Assembly (NCBI RefSeq): GCF_009663145.1
Contig: NZ_VKHR01000028.1
Location: 55-57,540, forward strand
DNA from: Shewanella sp. TC10
GTDB taxonomy: Bacteria > Pseudomonadota > Gammaproteobacteria > Enterobacterales > Shewanellaceae
Length of the DNA: 57,486 bases
Direction: 5' to 3'
The notes beneath the pieces are model-generated. The model saw nothing but the letters and a program-made list of their open reading frames with translations. It did no database searches and was not told where the DNA came from. Positions 34,175 to 47,496 of this stretch are shown here, one piece after another. Position 1 is the stretch's first letter, and every line of letters begins with the position of its first letter. The position numbers were made by a program, and so were the translations under genes.

Positions 34175-37100
34175 TTAACCTAACTTAACGCGTGCGTTAC
34201 GGAACATACGCATCCATGGGCTGTCTTCTGCCCACTCGTCTGGGTGCCATGAGTTAGCAACGGTTCTGAATACACGCTCAGGATGCGGCATCATGATTGT
34301 TACTCGACCATCGGTTGTCGTTAGTGCAGTGATTGCATTTGGCGAACCATTTGGGTTTTGTGGGTATTGCGTTGCGATTTGACCATTACCGTCAACATAA
34401 CGCAGTGCCACTGTACCTGATGCTTCAGCAGCAGCTAAGGCTTCAACAGACTTAAACTCAGCGCGACCTTCACCGTGTGATACGGCGATTGGCATGCGTG
34501 AACCTTCCATTCCTTCGAAGAAAATTGAAGGACTCTTTTGCACTTCAACTAAACTTGCACGTGCTTCGAAACGCTCTGAACGGTTACGAACAAAATGTGG
34601 CCAATGCTCACTACCTGGAATGATTTCTTTCAGGTTAGATAACATCTGACAACCATTACATACACCCAGTGCTAATGTGGCATCACGCTCAAAGAAACGT
34701 GAGAACTCACTGCGAGCACGGTCGTTAAATAAGATTGATTTAGCCCAACCTTCACCAGCGCCTAAAACATCACCGTATGAGAAGCCACCACAAGCCACTA
34801 GACCTTGGAACTCTTCAAGACTAATGCGACCAGATAGAATATCTGACATGTGAACGTCGCGGCTTTCAAAACCTGCGCGGTCAAATGCCGCTGCCATTTC
34901 AACGTGAGAGTTAACACCTTGCTCACGGATAATCGCCATCTTAGGCGCTGCGCCTTTTAAGATGAACGGCGCGGCAACGTCTTCACTTGGGTTAAAGCCT
35001 AGTTCAACCGTAAGGCCTGGGTCTTTAGCCTGCTGCTTAAGTTCAAACTCTTCTTTAGCACACTCAGGGTTATCACGCATTGCTTGCATGCGGTAAGTGG
35101 TTTCTGACCACATAGTACGAAGCGCAACACGAGAGTCATTGAATACTGCACGCTCACCATCAACAACGGTAATCTGGTCGTCAGATGTTAAAGTGGCAAC
35201 GCTATGACACTCAACACCAGCGGCGATAAATTGTGCTTTGATATCTGCGCTATCAGCTTTAGATACTTGAATAACCGCACCTAGCTCTTCATTAAATAAA
35301 CGCTCTAAGTCGTTACCTTTTAATGCGCTAAGGTCAATGTTCAGACCAGTGTTACCTGCAAATGCCATTTCAACAAGTGTGGTGAACAAACCACCGTCAC
35401 TGCGGTCATGGTAAGCAATCACTTTTTGATCAGCCACTAATGGCTGAATCACTTCAAAGAAGCCACGTAAGCTTGCTGCATCATCTAAATCTGGTGCTAC
35501 ATCGCCAAGTTGGCTGAATACTTGCGCTAGACAAGAACCGCCTAAACGGTTTTGCCCTTTCGCTAAATCAACTAATAACAGCTCAGTCTCACCTTTGTTG
35601 GTGCGAAGCTCAGGTGTCACTGTATGGCGAATGTCTTTAACCACGCCGAATGCAGTGATAACCAATGACATTGGCGACGTCACGGTTTTGTCTTGGCCTG
35701 CATCGTTCCAAGCAGTCTTCATAGACATTGAGTCTTTACCCACTGGGATAGTTAACTCAAGCTCAGGACATAACTCTTCACCGACTGCTTTTACTGCTTC
35801 ATAAAGACCAGCATCTTCACCTGGGTGACCTGCTGCAGACATCCAGTTAGCTGATAACTTAATGTCTTTGAATGAACCGATGTCAGTACCAGCAATGTTC
35901 AAAATTGATTCTGCTACAGCCATACGTGCCGATGCGCCAAAATCAAGTAGTGCCAGCGGCGTACGCTCACCGATAGACATTGCTTCACCAGCGTAGCTAT
36001 CAAAACTTGATGCGGTAACAGCACAATCTGCAACCGGAACCTGCCATGGGCCAACCATTTGGTCACGGTTAACTAAACCCGTTACAGAGCGGTCACCAAT
36101 GGTGATTAGGAATGACTTATCAGCAACGGTTGGTAAATGTAAAATGCGTGATACTGCATCTTTAACATCAATATCTGCTTGATTAAGCGCTGGTGATTCA
36201 GCTTTTGCTGAAACCACATCACGGCTCATTTTAGGCGCTTTACCTAAAAGTACTTCAAGCGGTAAATCAATTGGCTTGTTGTCAAAATGGCTATCTTCAA
36301 GCGTTAGGTGCTGCTCTTCAGTGGCATCACCTACTACAGAAAACGGCGCGCGTTCACGCTCACAAATTTTTCTGAAGGTTTCTAAATTCTCTGGCGCGAC
36401 AGACATAACATAGCGCTCTTGTGATTCATTACACCAAATCTCAAGTGGGCTCATGCCAGGCTCATCTGAAGGCACATTGCGTAAGTTAAATAGTGCGCCT
36501 CTGTCACCATCATTCACAAGTTCAGGGAAGGCATTTGATAATCCGCCTGCGCCCACATCGTGAATAAATTGAATTGGGTTGTCATCACCCATCTGCCAGC
36601 AGCGATCGATCACTTCCTGACAACGACGTTCCATTTCTGGGTTTTCACGTTGTACTGAAGCAAAATCTAAGTCTTCGCTAGATTGGCCAGATGCCATTGA
36701 TGAAGCAGCGCCGCCGCCTAAACCGATGTTCATTGCAGGGCCACCTAAAACGATAAGCTTAGCGCCTACAGTGATTTCGCCTTTTTGAACATGGTCTTCA
36801 CGGATGTTACCTAAACCACCAGCAAGCATAATTGGCTTGTGGTAACCACGGACTTCAACGCCATTATGGCTTGATACTTCTTGCTCGTAGGTACGGAAGT
36901 AACCCACTAACGCAGGACGACCAAACTCATTGTTAAATGCTGCGCCGCCTAACGGGCCTTCAGTCATAATTTCGAGTGGTGTAACAATACGGCTAGGTTT
37001 GCCGTAATCGCCTTCCCATGGTTGAACAAACCCTGGGATCTTAAGGTTAGAAACACTAAAGCCTGTTAAACCCGCTTTAGGTTTTGAACCACGACCTGTT

Positions 37101-38059
37101 GCGCCTTCATCACGGATTTCACCGCCTGAACCCGTTGCTGCACCTGGGTATGGGCTAATCGCTGTAGGGTGGTTATGAGTTTCCACTTTCATCAAGATGT
37201 GCATTGGCTCAGTGTGGTAGTTATACACACCGTCTTGATCTGGGAAGAAACGTCCTGCAACGCTACCGTTCATAACCGCTGCGTTATCTTTATAGGCAGA
37301 CAACACATTGTCAGGCGTCACTTCAAAGGTGTTCTTAATCATTTTGAACAATGATTTAGGCTGCACTTGACCGTCAATAGTCCAGTCAGCATTGAAGATT
37401 TTATGACGACAATGCTCTGAGTTAGCCTGTGCGAACATCATTAATTCGATGTCATTTGGATTACGATTTAAGCGAACAAAATTATCCACTAAATAATCAA
37501 TTTCATCTTCTGCTAGCGCTAGACCTAACTGAACGTTGGCAACTTCGAGTGCGCGGCGGCCTTCAGCAAGAATATTAATACTCTTAAATGGTAATGGCTC
37601 AGTGCGCTCAAACAGTACTGATGCTGCGGCAAACTCAGGTAAAATCACTTCAACCATACGGTCGTGGATTAAGCCTTTAACTTGCTCTAATTGCTCAGTC
37701 GTTAACGACGCACCAGCAACATAGTAAGCAACACCACGTTCTAAACGTTTTACTTTGCTTAAACCGCAGTTTTTTGCAATGTCAGTAGCTTTTGAAGACC
37801 AAGGAGAGATAGTGCCTGGACGAGGTGTTACAAAGAACAACGCACCTTCTGGTGCATGAGATTCGATGGCTGGCCCGTAAGTTAAAATCGTTTCAAGTTG
37901 CTGATATTCTTTATCATCAAGCTTGTCGCTTAAATCGGCTAAATGGACATACTCAGCATAGATTTGCTCAACAGGAAGGGCTGCGGTTTCACAGGCCTCC
38001 ATAAGCTTTTGAACTCTAAAAGCTGAAAGTGCTGGGGCTCCGCGAATGATCTCAATCAC
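34175..38059 (-). CDS. purL: phosphoribosylformylglycinamidine synthase
   Basis: Large, single-chain FGAR amidotransferase of purine synthesis, 1294 residues. The PurS-like N-terminal domain is followed by two AIRS-type ATP-binding halves ([21 protein letters not shown], then [13 protein letters not shown] and [12 protein letters not shown]). The C-terminal glutaminase has [20 protein letters not shown], the cysteine in [10 protein letters not shown] and the histidine in [10 protein letters not shown]. Length fits the enterobacterial enzyme. It is monocistronic here, ending at the shared terminator at 34119-34145. Confidence 0.98.
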   Translation of the reverse strand: MIEIIRGAPALSAFRVQKLMEACETAALPVEQIYAEYVHLADLSDKLDDKEYQQLETILTYGPAIESHAPEGALFFVTPRPGTISPWSSKATDIAKNCGLSKVKRLERGVAYYVAGASLTTEQLEQVKGLIHDRMVEVILPEFAAASVLFERTEPLPFKSINILAEGRRALEVANVQLGLALAEDEIDYLVDNFVRLNRNPNDIELMMFAQANSEHCRHKIFNADWTIDGQVQPKSLFKMIKNTFEVTPDNVLSAYKDNAAVMNGSVAGRFFPDQDGVYNYHTEPMHILMKVETHNHPTAISPYPGAATGSGGEIRDEGATGRGSKPKAGLTGFSVSNLKIPGFVQPWEGDYGKPSRIVTPLEIMTEGPLGGAAFNNEFGRPALVGYFRTYEQEVSSHNGVEVRGYHKPIMLAGGLGNIREDHVQKGEITVGAKLIVLGGPAMNIGLGGGAASSMASGQSSEDLDFASVQRENPEMERRCQEVIDRCWQMGDDNPIQFIHDVGAGGLSNAFPELVNDGDRGALFNLRNVPSDEPGMSPLEIWCNESQERYVMSVAPENLETFRKICERERAPFSVVGDATEEQHLTLEDSHFDNKPIDLPLEVLLGKAPKMSRDVVSAKAESPALNQADIDVKDAVSRILHLPTVADKSFLITIGDRSVTGLVNRDQMVGPWQVPVADCAVTASSFDSYAGEAMSIGERTPLALLDFGASARMAVAESILNIAGTDIGSFKDIKLSANWMSAAGHPGEDAGLYEAVKAVGEELCPELELTIPVGKDSMSMKTAWNDAGQDKTVTSPMSLVITAFGVVKDIRHTVTPELRTNKGETELLLVDLAKGQNRLGGSCLAQVFSQLGDVAPDLDDAASLRGFFEVIQPLVADQKVIAYHDRSDGGLFTTLVEMAFAGNTGLNIDLSALKGNDLERLFNEELGAVIQVSKADSADIKAQFIAAGVECHSVATLTSDDQITVVDGERAVFNDSRVALRTMWSETTYRMQAMRDNPECAKEEFELKQQAKDPGLTVELGFNPSEDVAAPFILKGAAPKMAIIREQGVNSHVEMAAAFDRAGFESRDVHMSDILSGRISLEEFQGLVACGGFSYGDVLGAGEGWAKSILFNDRARSEFSRFFERDATLALGVCNGCQMLSNLKEIIPGSEHWPHFVRNRSERFEARASLVEVQKSPSIFFEGMEGSRMPIAVSHGEGRAEFKSVEALAAAEASGTVALRYVDGNGQIATQYPQNPNGSPNAITALTTTDGRVTIMMPHPERVFRTVANSWHPDEWAEDSPWMRMFRNARVKLG

Positions 38060-38462
38060 GTCAATTCACCTTATTGATTATAATGGCAGGGTAAGAATTG
38101 GCGCTATTATAGGGAATCGCACTTTATAAATCACCTAAGAAGGCGTGCGTGAACAGTGTTTCCCGTTAACGAAAACAATCAGAAATAAACCACAAATTAT
38201 CGCAGTAATGTTTCAGCAACATTTCATCATTAATTTATTTTTTTAAATTCGATTTTACTAATAAATTCAACCGTATAATTTAACACTCAAGGGTACTGGA
38301 CTAGGTGAAATACAAAACTACTGCTACAGTATCTTTATTAAGCCATATTTTTTAAATGACGCTTTGAAGTACAAATAGGCGGCAACCTAGAAAATCCGCG
38401 ACTGACACCCGCACATTGATCACTATTTTCTGCTACCTAACTCACTTCATTAACCGAGGGAC
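38060..38462. other. divergent promoter region between purL and mltF
   Basis: AT-rich and non-coding. It contains AACGAAAAC (about 38169-38177), which matches only one half of a PurR operator, so I do not call one. The mltF ATG is preceded by GAGGGAC. I see no RNA gene here. Confidence 0.55.
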
Positions 38463-39935
38463 ATGACCAAACATTTATCGCTAGTCGCCATTATTTCAAT
38501 TTGTTTGCTGCTGAGTGCTTGTCACCAAGCCAATATGAAAGCCACTGAGTTTGTTGAACAGATCCCCGTTCGTACCGTTTTAAAGGTAGGGACACTTTAC
38601 GGCTCGCAAACCTATCTTAGATCTGATCATGGCGAAAGCGGTTTCGATTATGAAATGGCAGCTAAGTTTGCCCAATACCTCGATGTTCCTTTAGAGATGG
38701 TGCCTTATAATAATCGCCAACAATTATTTGAAGCATTACGTCAAAACGAAATTGATATTGTCGCAGCAGCGATTACCACGACCAACAATCGTCGTGAACA
38801 ATTTTTATTAGGCCCTACCCTTTATGAAGTCAATCAGGTGTTGGTATATAAGTCAGGTAACCTGAAGCCTCGTGACTTTAACAAGCTTCAGGGTGATATA
38901 AGCGTTATCTCCGAATCTGCCGCCGTTGATACCTTATCAAAACTGAAACAATCCAATCCTAACCTCACTTGGCAACAAGTTAGCGATAGCGATAATGAAG
39001 AACTATTTTCGATGGTCGCTGCTGGCGATATCCTGTATACCATTGCCGATTCAAACAGCCTTTTGATCAATCAACGTTATTTACCTGAACTACGTGCAGG
39101 CATTGTATTGGACGAAAAGACCCAAGTTGTCTGGCTATTACCACCTCTTAATAGCGACTACTTATTGAGTTCGCTGTTATCGTTTTGGCATATTCAAAAA
39201 CGTAATGGCACATTAGAGCACTTAAACGAAAAGTATTTTGGCCATGTTAAACGTTTTGATTATGTGGATACCCGTGCCTTTATTCGTGCAATTGATAATG
39301 TGCTACCTGAGTATCAGGCACTATTTGAAAAACATGCAGGTGATTTAGACTGGCGTAAACTCGCTGCCACCGGTTATCAAGAATCTCATTGGAACCCTAA
39401 AGCACGTTCACCAACCGGTGTACGTGGGATGATGATGTTAACCCAACCCACCGCCAGTTCAGTTGGGGTAGATAACCGTTTAGATGCCGAACAGAGTATT
39501 CGAGGCGGCGCGATTTATTTGCAAAAAATGATTGATAGATTGCCAGCGTCTATTCCTGACAGCCAACGTATATGGTTCGCGCTGGCTTCATATAATATTG
39601 GCTTAGGCCATGTGGAAGATGCTCGTAAAATTACTCAAGGCATGGGGAAAGATCCCAGTGCGTGGCGCGACGTGAAACAAGTTTTACCTTTACTACAACA
39701 ACGCAAGTATTATCAACATACTCGTTATGGCTACGCTCGCGGTAATGAAGCGGCTCATTATGTTGATAATATCCGCCGTTATTACGACACCTTAGTTTGG
39801 GTAGATAGTCAAAATAAACAGCAAGAGCTATTAGATATTGAGAGCAAAATTGAAGGTGAACTGGCTGACGAAACGAGCCTCAATGCTGATAATTCAGAAA
39901 ACCCAGAAGATGTGATTAAATCTTCTGCGCAATAA
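38463..39935 (+). CDS. mltF: membrane-bound lytic murein transglycosylase F
   Basis: A 490-residue outer-membrane lipoprotein (lipobox LLSAC, Cys20). It has an N-terminal solute-binding-protein-3-type regulatory domain (about 40-265; [33 protein letters not shown]). A C-terminal transglycosylase domain follows, with the catalytic Glu in [13 protein letters not shown], then GVRGMMMLT and [15 protein letters not shown]. The order and length are those of MltF, which cleaves peptidoglycan glycan strands. Its position next to tadA and purL is conserved in gammaproteobacteria. The acidic C-terminal tail is variable. Confidence 0.95.
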   Translation: MTKHLSLVAIISICLLLSACHQANMKATEFVEQIPVRTVLKVGTLYGSQTYLRSDHGESGFDYEMAAKFAQYLDVPLEMVPYNNRQQLFEALRQNEIDIVAAAITTTNNRREQFLLGPTLYEVNQVLVYKSGNLKPRDFNKLQGDISVISESAAVDTLSKLKQSNPNLTWQQVSDSDNEELFSMVAAGDILYTIADSNSLLINQRYLPELRAGIVLDEKTQVVWLLPPLNSDYLLSSLLSFWHIQKRNGTLEHLNEKYFGHVKRFDYVDTRAFIRAIDNVLPEYQALFEKHAGDLDWRKLAATGYQESHWNPKARSPTGVRGMMMLTQPTASSVGVDNRLDAEQSIRGGAIYLQKMIDRLPASIPDSQRIWFALASYNIGLGHVEDARKITQGMGKDPSAWRDVKQVLPLLQQRKYYQHTRYGYARGNEAAHYVDNIRRYYDTLVWVDSQNKQQELLDIESKIEGELADETSLNADNSENPEDVIKSSAQ

Positions 39936-40002
39936 AACAGTCATCAAAACAGGCTAGCATAGCCACAATATACGATTAAAAATTAAAAAATGAAGGTGAA
40001 TA

Positions 40003-40776
<774 letters not shown>

Positions 40777-40840
40777 TCAGGTGTACAGTAAATCTTACTT
40801 CAGCTGATTATACGGCAAACAACAGTAAATTTATCCCAAT

Positions 40841-40866
40841 AAAAAAGGCGCCTAAGCGCCTTTTAT
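40841..40866 (-). terminator. rho-independent terminator of guaA
   Basis: AAAAGGCGC pairs with GCGCCTTTT across loop CTAA. Read on the minus strand, the stem ends in a run of T. It lies 38 bp after the guaA stop and upstream of tadA. Confidence 0.88.
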
Positions 40867-40903
40867 GTCTTTAATCGAAACTGATTGGAAAGTTAATAGA
40901 AAC

Positions 40904-42481
40904 TTATTCCCATTCGATTGTTGCAGGTGGCTTACCTGAAATATCGTATACCACACGTGAAATACCATCTATTTCGTTAATAATGCGGTTAGATACACGA
41001 CCTAAGAAGTCATAAGGTAAGTGTGCCCAATGTGCAGTCATGAAATCAATGGTTTCAACAGCGCGCAGTGACACAACCCAGTCATATTTACGTCCATCAC
41101 CCATTACGCCTACAGAGCGTACTGGTAGGAATACGGTAAATGCTTGGCTGACTTTATGGTAAAGGTCTGCTTTATGCAGCTCTTCAATGAAGATAGCATC
41201 AGCTAAACGCAGTAAGTCACAGTATTCTTTTTTCACTTCGCCTAATACGCGAACACCTAAACCAGGGCCTGGGAATGGATGACGGTAAAGCATGTCGTAT
41301 GGCAGACCTAGCTCTAAACCAATTTTACGGACTTCATCTTTAAACAATTCACGTAATGGCTCAACTAAACCCAGCTCCATATCATCTGGCAATCCGCCAA
41401 CGTTATGGTGAGATTTAATCACATGCGCTTTACCCGTTGCACTACCTGCAGATTCAATCACATCAGGGTAAATCGTACCTTGGGCTAACCATTTCGCATT
41501 AACGCATTTCTTTGACTCTTCATCGAAGATCTCAACAAATACATGACCAATGATTTTACGCTTAGCTTCAGGGTCGGCTTCGCCAGCCATCGCATCTAAG
41601 AAACGGTTTTCAGCATCAACGTGGACAATATTCAGTCCAAAGTGATCGCCAAACATATCCATCACTTGCTCAGCTTCGTTTAAACGCAATAAACCGTTAT
41701 CAACGAATACACACGTTAGTTTGTCACCAATCGCGCGGTGAAGTAGCATCGCCACTACAGATGAATCAACACCACCTGATAAGCCTAAGATAACTTCATC
41801 ATCACCGATTTGTTTCTTTAAACGCTCAATGGCATCTTCAATAATTGAAGAAGGCTTCCAGTTTGCATCACAACCACAAATGTCGAGGGCGAAATGCTCA
41901 AGCATACGCTTACCTTGACGAGTGTGTGTCACCTCTGGATGGAACTGAACACCGTAAAAATGCTTGTCTTCATTAGCCATGGCTGCATAAGGACACGTTT
42001 CAGTTTTAGCTACAGTTACGAAACCTTCAGGGATTTCTGACACTTTGTCGCCGTGGCTCATCCATACGTCAAGTAATGGCTTACCTTCTGAGCTAATCGC
42101 ATCTTCAATACTTTTGAATAAAGCTGATTCAGTTTGCACTTCAACTTGGGCGTAACCAAACTCACCTTCACCCACACCTTGGATAACTTTGCCACCAAGT
42201 TGTTCTGACATGGTTTGCATGCCATAACAAATGCCTAATACAGGCACGCCAGCATTAAAGACATATTCAGAAGCACGCGGCGAGTTTTCAGCCGTCACAC
42301 TTTCTGGGCCACCGGCTAGGATGATGCCATTTGGAGCAAATTCTTTAATTTGCTCTTCAGATACATCCCAAGCCCAAAGCTCACAATAAACACCGATTTC
42401 ACGAATACGGCGGGCGATTAACTGCGTGTATTGCGATCCAAAATCTAGGATCAGGATTTTATGCTCATGAATGTTGCTCAT
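40904..42481 (-). CDS. guaA: GMP synthase (glutamine-hydrolysing)
   Basis: Converts XMP to GMP. The 525-residue protein has an N-terminal class I glutaminase domain ([18 protein letters not shown], nucleophile Cys85 in GICYGMQTM, histidine in [11 protein letters not shown]). The ATP pyrophosphatase P-loop is [10 protein letters not shown], and the C-terminal dimerisation domain has [17 protein letters not shown] and ends KPPATIEWE. All positions agree with E. coli GuaA. It lies downstream of guaB, but a terminator hairpin separates them. Confidence 0.98.
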   Translation of the reverse strand: MSNIHEHKILILDFGSQYTQLIARRIREIGVYCELWAWDVSEEQIKEFAPNGIILAGGPESVTAENSPRASEYVFNAGVPVLGICYGMQTMSEQLGGKVIQGVGEGEFGYAQVEVQTESALFKSIEDAISSEGKPLLDVWMSHGDKVSEIPEGFVTVAKTETCPYAAMANEDKHFYGVQFHPEVTHTRQGKRMLEHFALDICGCDANWKPSSIIEDAIERLKKQIGDDEVILGLSGGVDSSVVAMLLHRAIGDKLTCVFVDNGLLRLNEAEQVMDMFGDHFGLNIVHVDAENRFLDAMAGEADPEAKRKIIGHVFVEIFDEESKKCVNAKWLAQGTIYPDVIESAGSATGKAHVIKSHHNVGGLPDDMELGLVEPLRELFKDEVRKIGLELGLPYDMLYRHPFPGPGLGVRVLGEVKKEYCDLLRLADAIFIEELHKADLYHKVSQAFTVFLPVRSVGVMGDGRKYDWVVSLRAVETIDFMTAHWAHLPYDFLGRVSNRIINEIDGISRVVYDISGKPPATIEWE

Positions 42482-42623
42482 GGGATACCTTATATCTGGG
42501 TTTACTTTTAAAAACAGTATTCATTGTAGGTGTACGTCAATCTTTGCAAGGTTTCAGCTATCTATACTGAATAAAGCAATAGACTATGGCTATAACAATA
42601 GACACGGGCTAAAGCAAAGATTG

Positions 42624-42651
42624 AAAAAAGGCGGCATAACTATATGCCGCC
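42624..42651 (-). terminator. terminator or attenuator between guaB and guaA
   Basis: GGCGGCATA (42630-42638) pairs with TATGCCGCC (42643-42651) over loop ACTA. On the minus strand six T residues follow (42629-42624). It lies nine bases after the guaB stop and before guaA, so guaA needs read-through or its own promoter. Confidence 0.88.
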
Positions 42652-42659
42652 TTGAATCA

Positions 42660-44132
42660 TTAAGAACCGCTACGATAATTCGGCGCTTCTTTACTGATCG
42701 TCACATCATGGACATGAGATTCGCCCATACCCGCTGAGGTAATTTTTACGAACTCAGCTTTTTCATTTAATTCTTTAATGGTTGCACAACCAGTAAGACC
42801 CATACATGAACGTAACCCGCCCATGTGCTGGTGAATGATTTCTTTTAACTTACCTTTATAAGCAACGCGACCTTCAATGCCTTCTGGCACTAATTTGTCT
42901 GCAGCGTTATCGCTTTGGAAGTAACGGTCAGAAGAACCTTGAGTTTGTGTCATTGCACCTAAAGACCCCATACCACGGTATGACTTATAAGCACGGCCGT
43001 TATAAAGTTCAGTTTCACCTGGCGCTTCTTCAGTACCAGCAAACATAGAACCTGCCATGATACATGATGCGCCAGCAGCTAATGCTTTAGCTAAATCACC
43101 AGAGAAGCGAATACCGCCATCTGCAATCACTGGAATATCAAGATGTTTAATGGCTTCAGCTGCATCAGATACTGCAGTAATTTGCGGTACACCCACACCA
43201 GTAACGATACGAGTAGTACAAATTGAACCAGGGCCGATACCAACTTTAACCGCATCAACACCCGCTTCAACTAAGGCTAATGCGCCTTCAGCTGTTGCCA
43301 CGTTACCGCCAACAATTTGTAAGTCAGGGAATGCTGCGCGAGTGTCGCGAATACGTTGCAATACGCCTTCAGAGTGACCGTGTGAAGAATCAATCAGCAA
43401 TACGTCAACACCTGCTTTAACTAATGCTTCAACGCGTTCTTCGTTGCCTGCACCAGCGCCAACAGCAGCACCAACACGTAAGCGACCTAATTCGTCTTTA
43501 CATGCGTTCGGTTTACGTTCAGCTTTTTGGAAATCTTTAACAGTGATTAAGCCTTTTAGCTTGAAGTTGCTATCAACCACTAATACTTTTTCAACGCGAT
43601 GTGAATGCATTAAGGTTTGAACTTCATCTAATTTGGTTCCTTCAAGCACAGTAACTAGACGATCTTTAGGCGTCATCACTTGCTCAACGGTACGGCTCCA
43701 ATCAGTAATAAAACGAACATCACGGCCAGTGATAATACCCACAAGCTCATTCGCATCGTTAATCACTGGGTAACCAGCAAAGCCATTGCGTTCAGTCAAC
43801 TGTTTAAGCTCAGCAAGCGTGGTGCTTGGCGTCACTGTTACAGGTTGCTGTACGATACCGGCTTCATAAATCTTAACTTTACGAACTTCTTCAGCTTGTT
43901 GTTCAATCGTCATGTTTTTATGAATAAAACCTAGACCACCTTCTTGTGCCATTGCGATCGCTAAGCGAGCTTCAGTGACGGTATCCATAGCTGCAGATAC
44001 AATAGGGGTATTTAATTCAATTTTTTTAGTCAGACGAGTTTTTAGAACAGCGGTATTTGGGAGGACGGTTGAGTGAGCAGGCACTAGTAGTACATCATCA
44101 AATGTTAGTGCGTCATTTCTTAATCTTAACAT
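42660..44132 (-). CDS. guaB: inosine-5'-monophosphate dehydrogenase
   Basis: Oxidises IMP to XMP with NAD. The 490-residue protein starts [21 protein letters not shown], as in the family, and has GGGAGA seven bases before the ATG at 44132; a longer frame from 44198 is not supported. Two CBS domains span about residues 93-205. The catalytic cysteine loop is [17 protein letters not shown] and the flap region includes [10 protein letters not shown]. It is divergent from xseA, as in E. coli. Confidence 0.98.
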   Translation of the reverse strand: MLRLRNDALTFDDVLLVPAHSTVLPNTAVLKTRLTKKIELNTPIVSAAMDTVTEARLAIAMAQEGGLGFIHKNMTIEQQAEEVRKVKIYEAGIVQQPVTVTPSTTLAELKQLTERNGFAGYPVINDANELVGIITGRDVRFITDWSRTVEQVMTPKDRLVTVLEGTKLDEVQTLMHSHRVEKVLVVDSNFKLKGLITVKDFQKAERKPNACKDELGRLRVGAAVGAGAGNEERVEALVKAGVDVLLIDSSHGHSEGVLQRIRDTRAAFPDLQIVGGNVATAEGALALVEAGVDAVKVGIGPGSICTTRIVTGVGVPQITAVSDAAEAIKHLDIPVIADGGIRFSGDLAKALAAGASCIMAGSMFAGTEEAPGETELYNGRAYKSYRGMGSLGAMTQTQGSSDRYFQSDNAADKLVPEGIEGRVAYKGKLKEIIHQHMGGLRSCMGLTGCATIKELNEKAEFVKITSAGMGESHVHDVTISKEAPNYRSGS

Positions 44133-44253
44133 GCAACATCTCCCAGAAAGTGTAGGGTTTAGAAAGGGTAAATATTGCGGCGGGATTATACCTTGCATAT
44201 TTAGGTTGGTAAATGGAAAATAGTGAAAAAATACTCTTGGTCGGTTGAATTTG

Positions 44254-45582
44254 ATGAAAAGCTCGAAAAATAATGTTTACACCGTTTCCCGATTAAACGG
44301 TGAAGTCCGCCAGCTGCTTGAAGGTGAGCTAGGTAAGGTGTGGCTTGAGGCCGAAATCTCGAACTTTGTTTCCCCAAATTCAGGTCATTGGTATATGACC
44401 CTAAAAGATAGTCGTTCGCAAATTCGCTGTGCGATGTTCAAAGGCCGTAATCAAACCGTTCCATTTAAGCCTGTTAATGGTCAACAAGTATTAGTTAAAG
44501 GCTCCATCAGTGTTTACGAACCTCGTGGCGACTACCAACTCCTTTTAGAGTCAATGCTGCCTGCTGGTGATGGACTTCTTGCACAGCAATATGAAGCACT
44601 TAAACTCAAATTAGCCGCCGAAGGCCTGTTTGCAACAGAAACCAAGCGCCCATTGCCACAAAATATTCAACGAATTGGTGTGATTACCTCAGCCACTGGC
44701 GCTGCAGTAAGAGATGTAGTTAAGGTTTTATCGACTCGTGATCCTTCTATTGAAGTGGTTGTTTATCCTACTCAAGTACAGGGTGCTAACGCGGGTAAGC
44801 AAATTATCAAAGCGATTGCTACCGCCAATAAGCGCTTAGAAGTCGACGTACTACTACTTACCCGGGGTGGTGGCTCATTAGAAGACTTATGGTGTTTTAA
44901 TGATGAAGACCTTGCTCATGCCATTTATAACAGCGCCCTGCCCGTTGTCAGCGCTGTAGGTCATGAAATTGATACCACAATCAGTGATTATGTGGCTGAT
45001 GTACGTGCACCAACGCCTTCTGCTGGAGCGGAGTTATTATCGGATGATAAAGGCAATAAAACTCAAAAGCTCAATCTCACCTTTTCAAGACTTCGCCAAG
45101 CAATGCGTCATTACTTATTACACCAAAGCACACAACTGACTGAGTTAAGCCACCAGCTGCAACGTGAAGATCCTAAAAGGCAACTACAACAACTTGAGCA
45201 ACGCTTTGATGAAATGCAGCTAAAACTTGAGTCGGCCATGCAATACAAATTATCCAACGCCGCGTTAAAACAGCAACGCTTGAAAGGCCAGCTTCAGCAG
45301 CAATCACCCGCTCATAAGCTAACACTAGAGCAAAACAAGCTGGGTTATTTAACGAGTCGTTTAAAAGAAGCGATTAAAACTAGGTTAGTTAATGCCAACC
45401 AGCAAGTCAGTTACAGTGCTCATCAGTTAGAAACGGTCAGTCCACTGGCAACGTTAAGTCGTGGTTACAGTATTACCCGTGATGGTGAAGGAAAGATTTT
45501 GAATAACGCCAATCAAGTTAATCCCGGCGATACGCTGACAACTACCTTGAATCAAGGTGAGATTAAGTCCCTAGTCCAATAA
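44254..45582 (+). CDS. xseA: exodeoxyribonuclease VII large subunit
   Basis: Large subunit of the single-strand DNA exonuclease ExoVII. The 442-residue protein has an N-terminal OB-fold ([20 protein letters not shown], then [16 protein letters not shown]) and the catalytic core with [31 protein letters not shown] and [18 protein letters not shown] long coiled-coil rich in Gln and Leu follows, then the C-terminal LSRGYSI segment. The ATG at 44254 is preferred to a TTG at 44245. It is convergent with the GlyGly-CTERM gene. Confidence 0.97.
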   Translation: MKSSKNNVYTVSRLNGEVRQLLEGELGKVWLEAEISNFVSPNSGHWYMTLKDSRSQIRCAMFKGRNQTVPFKPVNGQQVLVKGSISVYEPRGDYQLLLESMLPAGDGLLAQQYEALKLKLAAEGLFATETKRPLPQNIQRIGVITSATGAAVRDVVKVLSTRDPSIEVVVYPTQVQGANAGKQIIKAIATANKRLEVDVLLLTRGGGSLEDLWCFNDEDLAHAIYNSALPVVSAVGHEIDTTISDYVADVRAPTPSAGAELLSDDKGNKTQKLNLTFSRLRQAMRHYLLHQSTQLTELSHQLQREDPKRQLQQLEQRFDEMQLKLESAMQYKLSNAALKQQRLKGQLQQQSPAHKLTLEQNKLGYLTSRLKEAIKTRLVNANQQVSYSAHQLETVSPLATLSRGYSITRDGEGKILNNANQVNPGDTLTTTLNQGEIKSLVQ

Positions 45583-45617
45583 ATTGATTGAAAATAAATT
45601 GATTTGAAGAAAAAATG

Positions 45618-45647
45618 AAAATCCCGCTTTTTACTCGCGGGATTTTT
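45618..45647. terminator. terminator after xseA
   Basis: AAAATCCCGC pairs with GCGGGATTTT, followed by T and AT on the plus strand. The A-run on the left also gives T residues on the minus strand, so it may serve the converging gene at 45715 too. Confidence 0.88.
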
Positions 45648-45714
45648 AATGCTGATTTATTTGATCTTAGCTGTTGTCATGTTTAGCTGCTCAAGCCTCT
45701 AAACCTCTCCCCCT

Positions 45715-46764
45715 CTAAACCTCTTTAACCCTCATTAGCAGAAGCGGTAACAAAAGCATAAACCAAGAAACACTACCGCCACTGACAATCACTTCTGACT
45801 CTATCACTTCAACATATTCATCTTCGTAGACTTCATCTCTATCACTGCTTTCCAGTGGCAATGCATATAAACCATCTGACTCATCTGCGCTTAATGTCGC
45901 CACAATGTCCTCATATCCAAGTTCATATAAATCAATCAGCACATCGTAATAATCGGTTTTATAGCCTTGAGCTAACGTCGTTAATAATTCGTAATCATCA
46001 TCCGTGGCGTCACCATAAATAGTAAATACTTCAGTAGAGTAATAGTGCTCCCATGGACCGCCATTGCGGCTTAAATATAGCTCAGCATAAACATTAGCTG
46101 GTTCACCTTGAGTAAATCCATAAACATCAGCATCAAAGGTCACGCTAAAAGTTTGGTAAAATCCGTCTTCATCAAAGTCATCAAACAGGCGGCTATAAGC
46201 CTCATAAATATCAAAATCGCGATAACCAATAATAGACTGCTGCGATACGTGATTAGTTAATGATTGGCTATTAGGTGACTGAGATTCAATGCTGTTATTT
46301 GCTGTTGCTGTATTGGTTGTTACAGAAGGAGTTGTTGCTGTATTTTTTGTAACTAGATTTACTGATGTTTCAGATTTTAAAAGTGCTTGAGATGCTTGGT
46401 TGATACTTTGCAATGCATTGACAGATAACTGCCCTGCATGGCGTAAACTCATTATGTACTCGCGCGTTGCACGCTTAGTTGTCGGCCTCCCTTGCTCAGC
46501 ATCAGATTGACGCTTGGCTTTTTCATCCGTAATCAATTGCAGCATGGTTTGCTTTTGCTCGGGTGATAATGATGATTTAGCTTCAGGTTCACTTAAAGAG
46601 GCAGCGCCACTAACTTGCCTCCCTTCACTGACAACAATGATATCTTGATTATATTGCTCTCCATGAGCTATCGGCGTAAGAGTAAGCATTAACGCACAAC
46701 TCACTTTACTAAAAACACTAATCACCTGACTGAAACGGTTTTGCGTTATCAATTTAATATCCAT
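45715..46764 (-). CDS. secreted choice-of-anchor-type protein with GlyGly-CTERM tail
   Basis: A 349-residue exported protein. It has a signal peptide (residues 1-35, cleavage after AHG), a Thr/Asn/Ser-rich middle and a conserved acidic domain (RDFDIYEAYSRLFDDFDEDG, AELYLSRNGGPWEHYY, LYALPLESSDRDEVY). The end, SGGSVSWFMLLLPLLLMRVKE, is a GlyGly-CTERM signal: Gly-Gly, a hydrophobic helix and basic residues. In Shewanella and Vibrio such tails are cut by rhombosortase during type II export. The domain looks like the one called choice-of-anchor H, from memory. The start at 46764 has GAGGG upstream. It is divergent from the PepSY-two-component genes. Confidence 0.75.
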   Translation of the reverse strand: MDIKLITQNRFSQVISVFSKVSCALMLTLTPIAHGEQYNQDIIVVSEGRQVSGAASLSEPEAKSSLSPEQKQTMLQLITDEKAKRQSDAEQGRPTTKRATREYIMSLRHAGQLSVNALQSINQASQALLKSETSVNLVTKNTATTPSVTTNTATANNSIESQSPNSQSLTNHVSQQSIIGYRDFDIYEAYSRLFDDFDEDGFYQTFSVTFDADVYGFTQGEPANVYAELYLSRNGGPWEHYYSTEVFTIYGDATDDDYELLTTLAQGYKTDYYDVLIDLYELGYEDIVATLSADESDGLYALPLESSDRDEVYEDEYVEVIESEVIVSGGSVSWFMLLLPLLLMRVKEV

Positions 46765-46886
46765 TTTATGTTCCCTCTCATTCAGATTTAACCGCAAGAG
46801 TGAATTGCAATTGATCACTCAAAGCCTGTTATTGATGAGTTGTTATTTAAAAGGAACCAAAATGAATGCAAGCTGAACACGAAAAA

Positions 46887-46933
46887 TGGCTTACAAGAAT
46901 TGGCTTAGATAAAAAAGGATTAAAAATGACTTA
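46887..46933. repeat. three TGRCTTA repeats in the divergent intergenic region
   Basis: TGGCTTA at 46887-46893, TGGCTTA at 46901-46907 and TGACTTA at 46927-46933; the last two extend into GATAAA. Direct repeats like these are the form of OmpR-family operators, and an OmpR-type regulator lies 560 bp away. The rest of the 46765-47098 gap shows no gene. Confidence 0.4.
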
Positions 46934-47113
46934 GATAAATAACCAGCTGCTGTGCCACTAAAAGCTATTCATCTTCTATTCATATAAACCCATCCATACT
47001 TTGAGCGAATACCAGAGCAATTGATATTCAGCCATGCAGATGTTTCTATATTGAAAGGGATCTTTTACACTAAGAACTGATTTTAAAGATATTTATTGAT
47101 GTGGACGCCGCAA

Positions 47114-47494
47114 ATGAGCAAATTAATCAAAAAATTAGGCAATACCTTGTTATCACTCATGTTGTTTTCAATGACAACCGGGTCGATACAAGCTGCGCCA
47201 TTAATAATGATTAGCCAAAGCAGCGCTATTTCAATGTCTTCTTTTGCCAATGCTAACCAGCCTGGGATCAATAACAAATCAAAAGGCGGTTCTGGTAAGT
47301 CGCAATCTTTAGCTGTCAAAAGTTCTTCACAAGCTGCTCAACTCGCCAAAAGACAATATTCTGCAAAAGTACTATCGGTCCAATCTACAAAAGTAGGTGG
47401 TTCCCCTGGCTATCGAGTCAAAATGCTCTCCAATCAAGGAATGGTGTTTTATGCCACCGTTAATGCGCGAACTGGCTCAGTTTCAAGGAAATAA
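47114..47494 (+). CDS. small exported PepSY-like protein
   Basis: About 126 residues with a signal peptide (LGNTLLSLMLFSMTTGSIQA, cleavage after QAA) and a C-terminal segment KVLSVQSTKVGGSPGYRVKM, then VNARTGSVSRK. This has the form of half a PepSY domain (charged strand, then a D/N-A-x-T-G turn). It ends three bases before the response regulator start, so the three genes form an operon. Small periplasmic PepSY proteins often accompany sensor kinases and may modulate them. The start is uncertain: ATG at 47114 or 47099, or TTG at 47096. Confidence 0.65.
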   Translation: MSKLIKKLGNTLLSLMLFSMTTGSIQAAPLIMISQSSAISMSSFANANQPGINNKSKGGSGKSQSLAVKSSSQAAQLAKRQYSAKVLSVQSTKVGGSPGYRVKMLSNQGMVFYATVNARTGSVSRK

Positions 47495-47496
47495 TC

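Noticed and set aside
38160..38185. PurR operator before purL
   Set aside because: Only one half of the palindrome (AACGAAAAC) fits; the other half is absent.
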